The notes beneath the pieces were generated by a model. The model saw nothing but the letters and a program-made list of their open reading frames with translations. It was not told where the DNA came from and made no database searches. A DNA stretch of 64,000 nt from Planctomycetota bacterium. GTDB lineage: Bacteria; Planctomycetota; UBA1135; UBA2386. The position numbers and the translations under genes were made by a program. Of this stretch, positions 27,160-34,792 are shown piece after piece. How positions within the stretch are numbered: the first letter of the stretch is position 1; each line of letters begins with the position of its first letter. The stretch covers positions 1 through 64,000 of the forward strand of contig BJHM01000007.1 in the NCBI GenBank assembly GCA_014192625.1, given 5' to 3'.

Positions 27160-29247
27160 ATGCACGTATCGACCGCGCACAAGATTCTGACTCTCGCGTT
27201 GTCCGCCGCCGCCTTCGCCCAAGTGCTCCCCAAGGACCGTGAGGCGATGGGCAAGATGTGGACGTTCGAAACTCCACCGCTCGCCTATCTGGAGCAGGAG
27301 TATGGCTTCAAGCCAGATCAACGCTGGCTCGACTCGCTGCGGCTCGCTTCGTTGCGGCTTGGTGAACGCGACAATTCCTGGTGCTCTGCGTCATTCGTCT
27401 CGCCAAAGGGACTGATCATGACCAACCACCACTGCGTGCGGGACCAAATCACGGTGCTGCAGGCAGACCGCGACTGGCTCGGCAATGGCTTTGGTGCGAA
27501 GTCGCTGCTCGGCGAAGTTCCTATCCGAGGCCTCACGGTGCAGCAGCTCGTCGCCATGGAAGATGTGACCGCGGAATTGCAGGCTGATATCTCACCCAAC
27601 GACGACCCCGATGTCATCGCTATCAAGCGCGACACCAACCGCGTGCGGGTGCAGCAAGCAGCGGATTTGGCGCATCCCGGCTACCGCAATCAGATCGTGC
27701 CGCTGTTCCAAGGCGCGATCACGCATCTCTATCGCTACCGGGTCTATGACGACATCCGGCTCGTGATGGCGGTGCACTCGCAAACCGCACAGTTCGGCGG
27801 CGATCCCGACAACTTCACCTTCCCACGATGGAGTGCAGACTTCGCCTTTGTGAGGGCCTACGAAAAGAATGCGCCGGCCGACACCAGCGCGAACTGGTTT
27901 CGCTGGCGACAAACCGGAATCGCCGAGGGTGATCCGGTGTTTGTGCCTGGCAATCCCGGTAACACCAGCCGGCTGATGACGGTGACACAACTTGAGTGCC
28001 AGCGCGACATCGAGCAGCCAATCCAACTTGAAGAGTTGACGCACGGCATCCAGATCATTCAGCCAAAAGCCGCCCGCAGCGAAGCGCTGCGGATGACCGT
28101 GCTCAACTGGCAAAACAGCCGGAAGGCGGTCCGCTATATCGAGCGCGGCCTCGAATCCACCGCCAACATGCAGCAAAAGCGCGATCAAGAGACGCGCTTC
28201 CGCGCAGCGATCGACGGCAACCCTGAGTTGAAGGCCCAATACGGCGACGCGTGGCAGATTCTTGATGCGCTGGTGATGCGGCGCCGTGCTCTCATCCCGC
28301 GCATTACTTTTCACGCGGCGAGTTATTCACCGGTGATCCAACGGTCACTACTGCTGGCAAAAGCGTTCGATCCTGCGCGCGACGATTTGCAACGTTCTGA
28401 AGCGATGCAGGAAGCGATGGCGATGCCTGCCGATACAAACTCACTGCTCATGGCAATGGCCGCGGATCACTTTGAGCGGGCGGCAAATTGGCTGCCAAAC
28501 AACGATCCCTATCTTGTCGCGGTCGCTGGCGCACAGCACGGCCGCACGACGATCAATTGGCAGGCGGCAATTGCGGCACTCGATCAAAGCTCCCTGCGCG
28601 ACAGCAAGTTTGTGAAGCGGATCGTTGAAGGCGGAGCCGCACTGTTTGCTTTGGAAACGGATCCTGGTGTACGTGTCGGCCAAACACTCTTACCCCTCAC
28701 GCAAAATGACGAAGTGGAGATGCGAGCAGTCGATGCCCTGATTTCTGTGCAAGCAGCTCGCCTCGGCCGCGCGCTTTACGCGATGCATGGTGATGGCCTA
28801 AGCCCAGACGCAACCATGACGCTGCGCTTCTCCGACGGACGCGTGCAGGGCTATGAATACAACGGCACGAGAGCGCCAGCGGCAACGAGCCTCTACGGCC
28901 TGTTTGCCCGCAACGTGGAGTTCGAGGGGGCCGCGCCATTCGACCTACCGAAGGCCTGGCTCGACGCGCGCGATCGCCTCGACCTCCGCAAACGGATGTG
29001 TTTTGCGTCCACCAATGACATCGTTGGCGGCAACTCTGGGTCTTGCGTCGTTGACCAAAACTTGCAGGTCTGCGGCCTCGTGTTCGACGGCAACATCGAA
29101 TCGCTGCCCAACGATTTTTATTACAGCTCAGCCAGAGCACGAGCCGTCAGCGTCCATAGCGAGGTAATCCTCGAAGCACTCGAAAAGGTCTATCAACTGC
29201 CGCTATTGGTGAACGAACTACGCGGCTCAGGGCCAACGAACAAATAG
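27160..29247 (+). CDS. S46 family dipeptidyl peptidase (DPP7/DPP11-like)
   Basis: A 695-residue exported serine peptidase that removes dipeptides from peptide N-termini in the periplasm. The ATG at 27160 gives a signal peptide ending AAAFAQ; longer in-frame starts add Arg-rich residues. The catalytic triad is visible: His in LIMTNHHCV (90-91), Asp in SADFAFVRAYE (about 227, the same number as in DPP11) and Ser in VGGNSGSC (626). Eighteen residues after the Ser the sequence has FDGN. The Gly at this site is the state I associate with DPP7-like enzymes preferring hydrophobic P1 residues, whereas DPP11 has Arg. Length is normal for S46. A candidate structured leader precedes it. Confidence 0.92.
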   Translation: MHVSTAHKILTLALSAAAFAQVLPKDREAMGKMWTFETPPLAYLEQEYGFKPDQRWLDSLRLASLRLGERDNSWCSASFVSPKGLIMTNHHCVRDQITVLQADRDWLGNGFGAKSLLGEVPIRGLTVQQLVAMEDVTAELQADISPNDDPDVIAIKRDTNRVRVQQAADLAHPGYRNQIVPLFQGAITHLYRYRVYDDIRLVMAVHSQTAQFGGDPDNFTFPRWSADFAFVRAYEKNAPADTSANWFRWRQTGIAEGDPVFVPGNPGNTSRLMTVTQLECQRDIEQPIQLEELTHGIQIIQPKAARSEALRMTVLNWQNSRKAVRYIERGLESTANMQQKRDQETRFRAAIDGNPELKAQYGDAWQILDALVMRRRALIPRITFHAASYSPVIQRSLLLAKAFDPARDDLQRSEAMQEAMAMPADTNSLLMAMAADHFERAANWLPNNDPYLVAVAGAQHGRTTINWQAAIAALDQSSLRDSKFVKRIVEGGAALFALETDPGVRVGQTLLPLTQNDEVEMRAVDALISVQAARLGRALYAMHGDGLSPDATMTLRFSDGRVQGYEYNGTRAPAATSLYGLFARNVEFEGAAPFDLPKAWLDARDRLDLRKRMCFASTNDIVGGNSGSCVVDQNLQVCGLVFDGNIESLPNDFYYSSARARAVSVHSEVILEALEKVYQLPLLVNELRGSGPTNK

Positions 29248-29255
29248 CGTCAGAC

Positions 29256-29302
29256 GGGCGCGCAAATGCTCCGCGCCCGCTGGTTGTGGGCGACACTTTT
29301 TT
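29256..29302 (+). terminator. Possible terminator after the S46 peptidase gene
   Basis: GGGCGCG-(9)-CGCGCCC (29256-29278) begins nine bases after the stop. A second, exclusive pairing CGCCC-(9)-GGGCG (29274-29292) sits closer to TTTTTT at 29297-29302. Either could end transcription; the second is better spaced. Confidence 0.45.
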
Positions 29303-29351
29303 GCCCAGCACTGCTGCCAATGGAAAGCAGCGGTCACGTTCACGCTGCGAA

Positions 29352-30551
29352 CTATGCGAGGTCACTGCGCGCGCGACTGCTCGGCACCAGCAAGAGCAGC
29401 AGGACCATCGCCAACACTTGCAGCACAGCACTGCTGCCAAAGGAGAGCAGCGGCCCATGCGCGTCCCAGATCGCAGACAGACACAGCGGTGCCGCCAGCG
29501 CGGCCACCCCTTGCACGGCGTAATACACGCCAAACACGGTGCCGCGACGGCCAGCACCGGTTAGGTCGGCGATGTAGCCGCGTTCTGCCCCTTCGGTAAA
29601 CGCTGCGTGCAAGCCGTGCAGGGCAAACAACGGCCACAAGTAAATGGCGTCTTCGACAAGGCCAAAGCCGAGCATCACGAAGGCTTGAATGCCGAGCCCA
29701 CATGCAATCACGCGGCGGCGCGAAAGCGAGTCCGACAATGCGCCCATCGGCGCAGCGAGGCCCGCGCGCACCAGGTGTAGCAGGGCCCACAACAACGGCA
29801 GCGCCTGCCTTGGCATGCCAAGCGAAAGCGCGCGCACTAACAGGAATAGATCGATGCCAGAGCCGAACGCGCCAAGCAACACGACCAAAAAGAACGGCAT
29901 CAACCTGGCGACCTGCGCGCGTTCGCCGACCACAGGCTTCCCCGCTACCTGCCGCCTTTTTGCTTCCGGCTCGTGCACTCTTTGTCGGAGCAGCAGCATG
30001 ACCAAGATGCCTGGCACCACAGCAAGCGCGAAGATCGCGCGCTCTTCAAAACCGACCCATAGCAACACTGCCGCTAGCAGCGCACCGGTGAGTGCCCCGC
30101 CGTGATCCATCGCGCGCTGCATCCCAAATGCGGCGCCGCGATCCGTTGGCGCCACCACATCAACCAGCAGCGCATCGCGCGGTGCCGAACGCAGGCCCTT
30201 ACCGACGCGATCACACGAACGCACCAGAGTTGCCTGCCACGGCAATAGCACGAGGCAAAGCAGCGGGCGCACGGCGCATGACAGCCCGTAGCCGACAATG
30301 AGCCAAGGCTTCTTGCGATGCTGATGGTCCGACAGCCAGCCACTGGCGATTTTCAGCGCGGACAACAGCAGTTCGCTTAGGCCCTGCAAGAGACCAAGAT
30401 CAAAGCGCGTTCCGCCCATGCCCAGCAGGAACGCGGGCAAGAGCGGCAAGATCATTTCGCTCGCGGCGTCATTGCAGAACGACACCCAGCCAAGCGTGAA
30501 CACCAAGGCAGGTAGCCGCCGCCGACCCTTTGCCACAGGCGCGTTCACCAT
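29352..30551 (-). CDS. MFS transporter, function unknown
   Basis: A 399-residue, twelve-helix major facilitator. It opens with LPALVFTLGWVSFCNDAASEMILPLLPAFLLG, has the loop motif SGWLSDHQHRKKPW in the first half, and the characteristic RVGKGLRSAPRDALLVD segment followed by RGAAFGMQRAMDHGG. This segment marks a large, poorly characterised MFS group often linked to efflux; I cannot assign a substrate. The ATG at 30551 was chosen because it starts just before the first helix and overlaps the upstream stop (ATGGTGA at 30545-30551). It is therefore probably translated together with the secreted-protein gene. Confidence 0.85.
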   Translation of the reverse strand: MVNAPVAKGRRRLPALVFTLGWVSFCNDAASEMILPLLPAFLLGMGGTRFDLGLLQGLSELLLSALKIASGWLSDHQHRKKPWLIVGYGLSCAVRPLLCLVLLPWQATLVRSCDRVGKGLRSAPRDALLVDVVAPTDRGAAFGMQRAMDHGGALTGALLAAVLLWVGFEERAIFALAVVPGILVMLLLRQRVHEPEAKRRQVAGKPVVGERAQVARLMPFFLVVLLGAFGSGIDLFLLVRALSLGMPRQALPLLWALLHLVRAGLAAPMGALSDSLSRRRVIACGLGIQAFVMLGFGLVEDAIYLWPLFALHGLHAAFTEGAERGYIADLTGAGRRGTVFGVYYAVQGVAALAAPLCLSAIWDAHGPLLSFGSSAVLQVLAMVLLLLLVPSSRARSDLA

Positions 30552-31633
30552 TGCACATAAGCCCACGGCAACCAACCGGCCACAGCGCCCGCATCGGGCG
30601 TGCCGAGCATTCCGCCAACCAGTACGGCATGCCCCATAAGCCGCAAACTTGCCGGCCAACGCAGAGTGGCCTCGATCTCGCCGCGTCGGCCAACGCTGCC
30701 AAAACCAAACCCTGTCAGGAAGATTGGCAGCACTGGTTGTTGCAGCACAAATGGCTCGAAACCAGCGCCGGTCAGGGGCAGCGACACTGTCGGGCAATCG
30801 AGTCGCAGGCAGAGGCAGTATACGCCGCCCGGGTGCGCCGGTGCGGATGCCGTGACGGTGAGACTGCCTGCCGTGCGGATCGCTGCGAGCGTGGCTACCG
30901 CCACTGCCGGCGGAGCCGATTGCAGGTTAGCAAACTCGACTTTGGCATCGCCAAGCACCGCGGTGCCAAATAGACCGTGCGTCAACGCACCATCGAGATC
31001 GGCACAGATGAGCACCTCGTCACACCATGCGGCGATATGAAAGCCCTGCACTTCGATTTCAAGGTCATGAAAGCTGCCGTCGGCCGCGGGCGCCTTGCCC
31101 TTGCCAATCACCCAAGGTTTGCCGCCGAGCATTCGTTCGAGCCGCAATTCGTCAGCGGTAAAATCCCACAGTAGTCGGTAGCCGTGCGCCTCGTCTTGCC
31201 AACGCGCGACAAGACCCGCACTGCCTTGCTTGGCGGTCGCACGAATCCGCGCACGAACTCGCAGATCGCGCATGTCGCCGTCGCCAAAATGGCGCGCATC
31301 CGCAAACGATTCAGTCACGTGCTGCGTCTGCTGTTCATGCGCGACCGGATCTGCACCGATTGCCACGATCACTTCGCCAGCGCGCGGCGCCATGAATGCG
31401 AGCGATGCCGGCCTGCCACCGCCACCAGCAGTAAAGCTCAGTTGCCACTCGCCCGAGGGCAGCGTGGCCGCAAGCGAACGACCCGCGCCATCAAAGGCGG
31501 CAGCACCGCTGGCACGCACTCCGTATGGCGCGTTTACAACCTGCAGGTCACACGTATCGGGGGCCTGCACTTCACGTTGCGATGCCAAAGCGCAGCAAGT
31601 GAGCAGCCATGGAAGCAACGTGCGGATGTTCAT
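30545..31633 (-). CDS. Secreted concanavalin-like protein with planctomycete-type tail
   Basis: A 362-residue exported protein with signal peptide LLPWLLTCCALASQ. Residues about 95-235 look like a jelly-roll laminin-G or DUF1080-type domain: RVRARIRATAKQGSAGLVAR, a YRLLWDF strand, DGSFHDLEIEVQGFHIAAW, and GLFGTAVLGDAKVEF. Such domains often bind carbohydrate. The last 120 residues, from about APPAVAVATLAAI to WLPWAYVQW, are a divergent version of the tail shared by other secreted proteins here. It is coupled to the MFS transporter gene downstream. A link between a sugar-binding surface protein and the transporter is possible but unproven. Confidence 0.72.
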   Translation of the reverse strand: MNIRTLLPWLLTCCALASQREVQAPDTCDLQVVNAPYGVRASGAAAFDGAGRSLAATLPSGEWQLSFTAGGGGRPASLAFMAPRAGEVIVAIGADPVAHEQQTQHVTESFADARHFGDGDMRDLRVRARIRATAKQGSAGLVARWQDEAHGYRLLWDFTADELRLERMLGGKPWVIGKGKAPAADGSFHDLEIEVQGFHIAAWCDEVLICADLDGALTHGLFGTAVLGDAKVEFANLQSAPPAVAVATLAAIRTAGSLTVTASAPAHPGGVYCLCLRLDCPTVSLPLTGAGFEPFVLQQPVLPIFLTGFGFGSVGRRGEIEATLRWPASLRLMGHAVLVGGMLGTPDAGAVAGWLPWAYVQW

Positions 31634-31667
31634 CTGGCTTTAGCAATAGCGCTTCACGCACGCACAG

Positions 31668-32231
31668 TCAGGTTTGCGCTGCTGCCAACATCGCGCAGAA
31701 CAAGTGTGCCTGCTCGCGAGCATCGTCTAGCGCCACGTGTGTTTGGCATGGGCCATCGACGAACCAATGTTTCGGAAAGTTGCGCTTGATGCACTCTCGA
31801 TATGGCTTGCCAAGCAGCGCCATGGCGAAGGTCTTGATATCGAGACCTGAGTGGCCAAACGGGCTGTGGCCGTGGAAGCGAATCAGATACCAATAGACCC
31901 ACGTGAAATCCCAGGCCGCAGGATGCCCGACGAACACCGGTCGCAAAGGCAGCGCTTCGAGCCAGGCAGCGTAGCGCGGCATAACCACGGAAGGGTGCTC
32001 TGGCCCAATGCGCGTCTGTGCAAACGCCGCCGGATATTTTTGCCACCACAATGCAGTTGGCTTGTGCGGCAGAGCATCCGGTAGCAACTCCAGGTTTGCG
32101 CAAAACTCACCGATGACCGCGCCATCCGCGTGCAACGCCACCGACGCAAAGCTCAACATCGAATGGGGTCCGGGGATCGGCCCGTCAGCTTCTACGTCCG
32201 TGCTGACATAGATCTCAGTTGGTTCGCTCAT
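31668..32231 (-). CDS. DEDDh 3'-5' exonuclease-like protein
   Basis: A 187-residue RNase H-fold exonuclease of the DnaQ/RNase T superfamily. The acidic triad and the general base are seen in order: Asp and Glu in [10 protein letters not shown] (about 8-17), the second Asp in HPAAWDFTW (about 108) and the His-x-x-x-Asp pair in THVALDDA near the end. The short length and the [13 protein letters not shown] segment fit the group of small stand-alone 3'-5' exoribonucleases (Rv2179c-like) rather than a polymerase subunit. I chose the ATG at 32231. It lies 34 bases after the secreted-protein gene is reached from the other side, so it is probably its own unit. Confidence 0.8.
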   Translation of the reverse strand: MSEPTEIYVSTDVEADGPIPGPHSMLSFASVALHADGAVIGEFCANLELLPDALPHKPTALWWQKYPAAFAQTRIGPEHPSVVMPRYAAWLEALPLRPVFVGHPAAWDFTWVYWYLIRFHGHSPFGHSGLDIKTFAMALLGKPYRECIKRNFPKHWFVDGPCQTHVALDDAREQAHLFCAMLAAAQT

Positions 32232-32693
32232 CAGTGCGCGCAGAGTAGCAAAGAACACCGCGCCACCTGCAACCTATGCCTTTGGCGCACCTGTATGAGG
32301 ACAAGGCCTGTTCGGCACTCGTGGCACGTCTGCAAGGGCACTCACTGTGTCAGCATCACATTGCTAGCTACTCGCACAAAACTGCGCATCCAGCTCGCTC
32401 ACGATCAATCACACAATCCCGCGCAGTGCGGATCCACACGATCGAGCACGCACGAGCGAAGGCCCGCTAGCCAATCCTCACTGCTTATGTGAGAGTTTGG
32501 CCGGCAACGCAGGCCGTCGCTAAAGGACTGCGATCATGGGTGCCGATTAAAAATCAATGCTTCAGATTTTGGCTTCCTGTTGGGATGCTTTTAAGCAGTT
32601 GCCGAGCGTGCGCGAGATCCTCATGAATCGACTCCAAACTGCCTTCTGCTCGCAAGCACCGCTACCAATCCGCAACGGTCACTAAGGAACGCG
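32232..32693. other. Gap between divergent genes; one weak 42-codon frame
   Basis: 462 bases. On the + strand an ATG at 32557 opens 42 codons (MLQILASCWDAFKQLP and onward) that end at TAA 32685, eight bases before the smr start. It has no Shine-Dalgarno and no homologue I recognise. It could be a leader peptide or chance. Nothing else stands out. Confidence 0.3.
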
Positions 32694-33056
32694 ATGCAAG
32701 GTAAGAAGGATTGGTTGCCGCAGGACTGCATTGACCTGCATGGGTTCACGCGCGCGGAGGCTTTTGCGGTAACCCGCCGTTTCCTCGATCAAGCGCAACA
32801 ACGCGGCAGCCTCACGGTTCGCATCATCCATGGCCGCGGCGCGGGGATCCTCGCCGAACACATTCGCAAACTGCTCGACACGATGCCCGAGCAAGTTACC
32901 AATTACGGCGCGCTCAGCCCGAAGGATGGCTCTGGGGTATGGGTCCGACTGAGCGGCGCGCCAACGCGACTGCCAAAAGCGGACCAGCCCCGCAACAACA
33001 CGCCTTCGGCCACACGCGACCTGCTGAAGGCTGCAAAGAAGCTGGATCCGAAATAG
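32694..33056 (+). CDS. Smr domain protein
   Basis: A 120-residue protein made mostly of one Smr domain: IDLHGFTRAEA (about 13-23), then VRIIHGRGAGILAEHIRKLL with the family's HGRG core, and GSGVWVRL. The rest is a basic, Lys-rich tail. Stand-alone Smr proteins act as nucleases or bind stalled or collided ribosomes (SmrB-like). Most have the LDLHG and HGKG/HGRG motifs seen here. AAGGA stands six bases before the ATG. It is convergent with the CotH-like gene 50 bases downstream. Confidence 0.85.
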   Translation: MQGKKDWLPQDCIDLHGFTRAEAFAVTRRFLDQAQQRGSLTVRIIHGRGAGILAEHIRKLLDTMPEQVTNYGALSPKDGSGVWVRLSGAPTRLPKADQPRNNTPSATRDLLKAAKKLDPK

Positions 33057-33105
33057 GGTTGCCCAGGCGCGGGATTGATCCGAAGTAGGTCTGATCCGAC
33101 GCGCG

Positions 33106-34689
33106 TTAGTCCGGCAAGCGGACGAGGCGAAAGGCGTCCCGCCGAAACCAAACTTGCCCTGAACTGCTCTTCAGTTCGGCCACCAGCACAACCTCCTGCA
33201 AGGTGTCGGCAATCACGAACTCATGTTCGATTTTTTGCCAGGTTTGGGTGCCCGAGATCCGCTGCGGCGAAGTCGCATCACCCGACCGGCGCAGCAGCAC
33301 GCCAGCCACGTCACCGCTGCCAACCACATCCTTGAGTTTGACCTTCGCCTCGAGGCGATAGTGCCCCGGCTTCAACAAAACGTTGGCGCGCCACGAACCG
33401 GTGCATGCACCCTTGCCCTGACTTGAAACCTTCAGCGCCTTGATGCCGTCGACCGGCGTAGCAGCAAGGCGCGCATTTTCAGTCGTGCGCGCTGCGAGCC
33501 AATCATCAATCGAGGCACTTTCCATGGGCGCAAGCTCCAGTGGCTTTGGCTCTGGCGCCTTCAGTTCACGTTCGAGATTGCGGCACCGTTGATCGAGGCG
33601 CTGGATAAAGTCCGCGGCGCGCGCGCCAAAACCCTGACCACCATCTTGGTCTCTCCGCCCGACAATTTTCCGCAATCGCGCGATGGCCGCCTCGATTCGC
33701 TTCCTGATCTCAGCACTCCGCAGCACCGGCAACAGTTCGACGAGCCGCGCCCGATAGCGCGCACGCCAATTGGACAACTTGAGCACGGCAGCGCCAACGA
33801 GCGACTCCGGCGTGGCTAGTACGGTCGCTTCGGCATCGCCGAGCAACTGATCCATGCCATGCGGCAGGAATTGGCCATGACCGCTCGCATCGAAGTAAAG
33901 CCGATAGTTGTTGCGGCTCTGCAAGTAGCCGTCCCAATGTGCAAGCATGCGCTCGAGACATGAAAACGTGATGAACGCTTCGATGTCGAGCACCGTAGGC
34001 AACTCCTTGCCTCGCTTGCTTGTTTCCTTGATCCGGCAAGCCTCAACCAACGCCGCCCTGTCCGAAGAAGTAGCTTTGTCGCCGATATCTTTCTCCAGAT
34101 CCGCATCGATCTCCTGACAGAAGCCGCCGTCGTAGAGACTGCCATTGCTGGTGCCAAAATTGCGTTCCAAGAAACGCGCATCAAACCCTTCCTTTAGCAC
34201 GTAGACGCCAAGATCGCGGTCGTCGAGATGCAGGCTCGCATGCGTGACGCGCGCAGCCGGGATGCCCGCCGCACGAAACACTTCGCTACCGAACATTTCG
34301 CTCAGCAGTGAATCGTCCTGCACCGAGTTGTTGAGGTGAAACTTCAGCAAGCCATGGCATGACTGACCCACTGTAAACTTGTCGACGTTTACGGTGATCG
34401 CCGGCCTCGCATCAAACTCCTGAAAGCTGCCAACCGCGCCCTTCAGCTTGATGCCGACGACGCCAAGCACCTTTGTGCCTTCGAGCAGAGTGGCCTTTAC
34501 GTATTTGCGCGGCTCCTTACGAATGGCCTCGCGCGCCGCGTCGTCCAGCGTGATGCGAAAATCCGAGATCGTGCCGCGGCCAAAGAACTCATCAGCGCGC
34601 AGATTGTCGCGCGCAAAGTCTTTTCCCGCCTGCGCACCTAGCGCGGTGGCGAACCAGAACAGCGAGACCAGGACAAAAAGTGCGCGCAT
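33106..34689 (-). CDS. Secreted CotH-family protein
   Basis: A 527-residue exported protein, ATG at 34689 chosen for the signal peptide LVSLFWFATALGAQAG. The CotH kinase-like part (about 30-360) is recognised by ISDFRITLDDAAREAI, GIKLKGAVGSFQEFD (family: RxRGxxS), VQDDSLLSEMFGSEVFRAAGIPA, YVLKEGFDARFLERNFG and HWDGYLQSRNNYRLYFD followed by FLPHGMDQLLG. A helical linker follows, and a C-terminal beta-rich carbohydrate-binding-like domain (about 420-527, TGSWRANVLLKPGHYRLEAK). CotH proteins are atypical kinases in spore coats and fungi; in secreted bacterial forms the substrate is unknown. It is divergent from the dehydrogenase gene, with 103 bases between. Confidence 0.85.
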   Translation of the reverse strand: MRALFVLVSLFWFATALGAQAGKDFARDNLRADEFFGRGTISDFRITLDDAAREAIRKEPRKYVKATLLEGTKVLGVVGIKLKGAVGSFQEFDARPAITVNVDKFTVGQSCHGLLKFHLNNSVQDDSLLSEMFGSEVFRAAGIPAARVTHASLHLDDRDLGVYVLKEGFDARFLERNFGTSNGSLYDGGFCQEIDADLEKDIGDKATSSDRAALVEACRIKETSKRGKELPTVLDIEAFITFSCLERMLAHWDGYLQSRNNYRLYFDASGHGQFLPHGMDQLLGDAEATVLATPESLVGAAVLKLSNWRARYRARLVELLPVLRSAEIRKRIEAAIARLRKIVGRRDQDGGQGFGARAADFIQRLDQRCRNLERELKAPEPKPLELAPMESASIDDWLAARTTENARLAATPVDGIKALKVSSQGKGACTGSWRANVLLKPGHYRLEAKVKLKDVVGSGDVAGVLLRRSGDATSPQRISGTQTWQKIEHEFVIADTLQEVVLVAELKSSSGQVWFRRDAFRLVRLPD

Positions 34690-34792
34690 GGCAAACACGG
34701 GGCCCTCCGTTGTAGCCGATGCGAACGCCACGCGCTTTCCTGCAAGCAAGAACGTCGCTACCCTCATTCGCAGGTAACCCCCGCAATCCAGA

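Noticed and set aside
30552-30797. 82-residue extension of the MFS transporter
   Set aside because: It overlaps the end of a well-formed secreted-protein gene; the ATGGTGA overlap supports the start at 30551.
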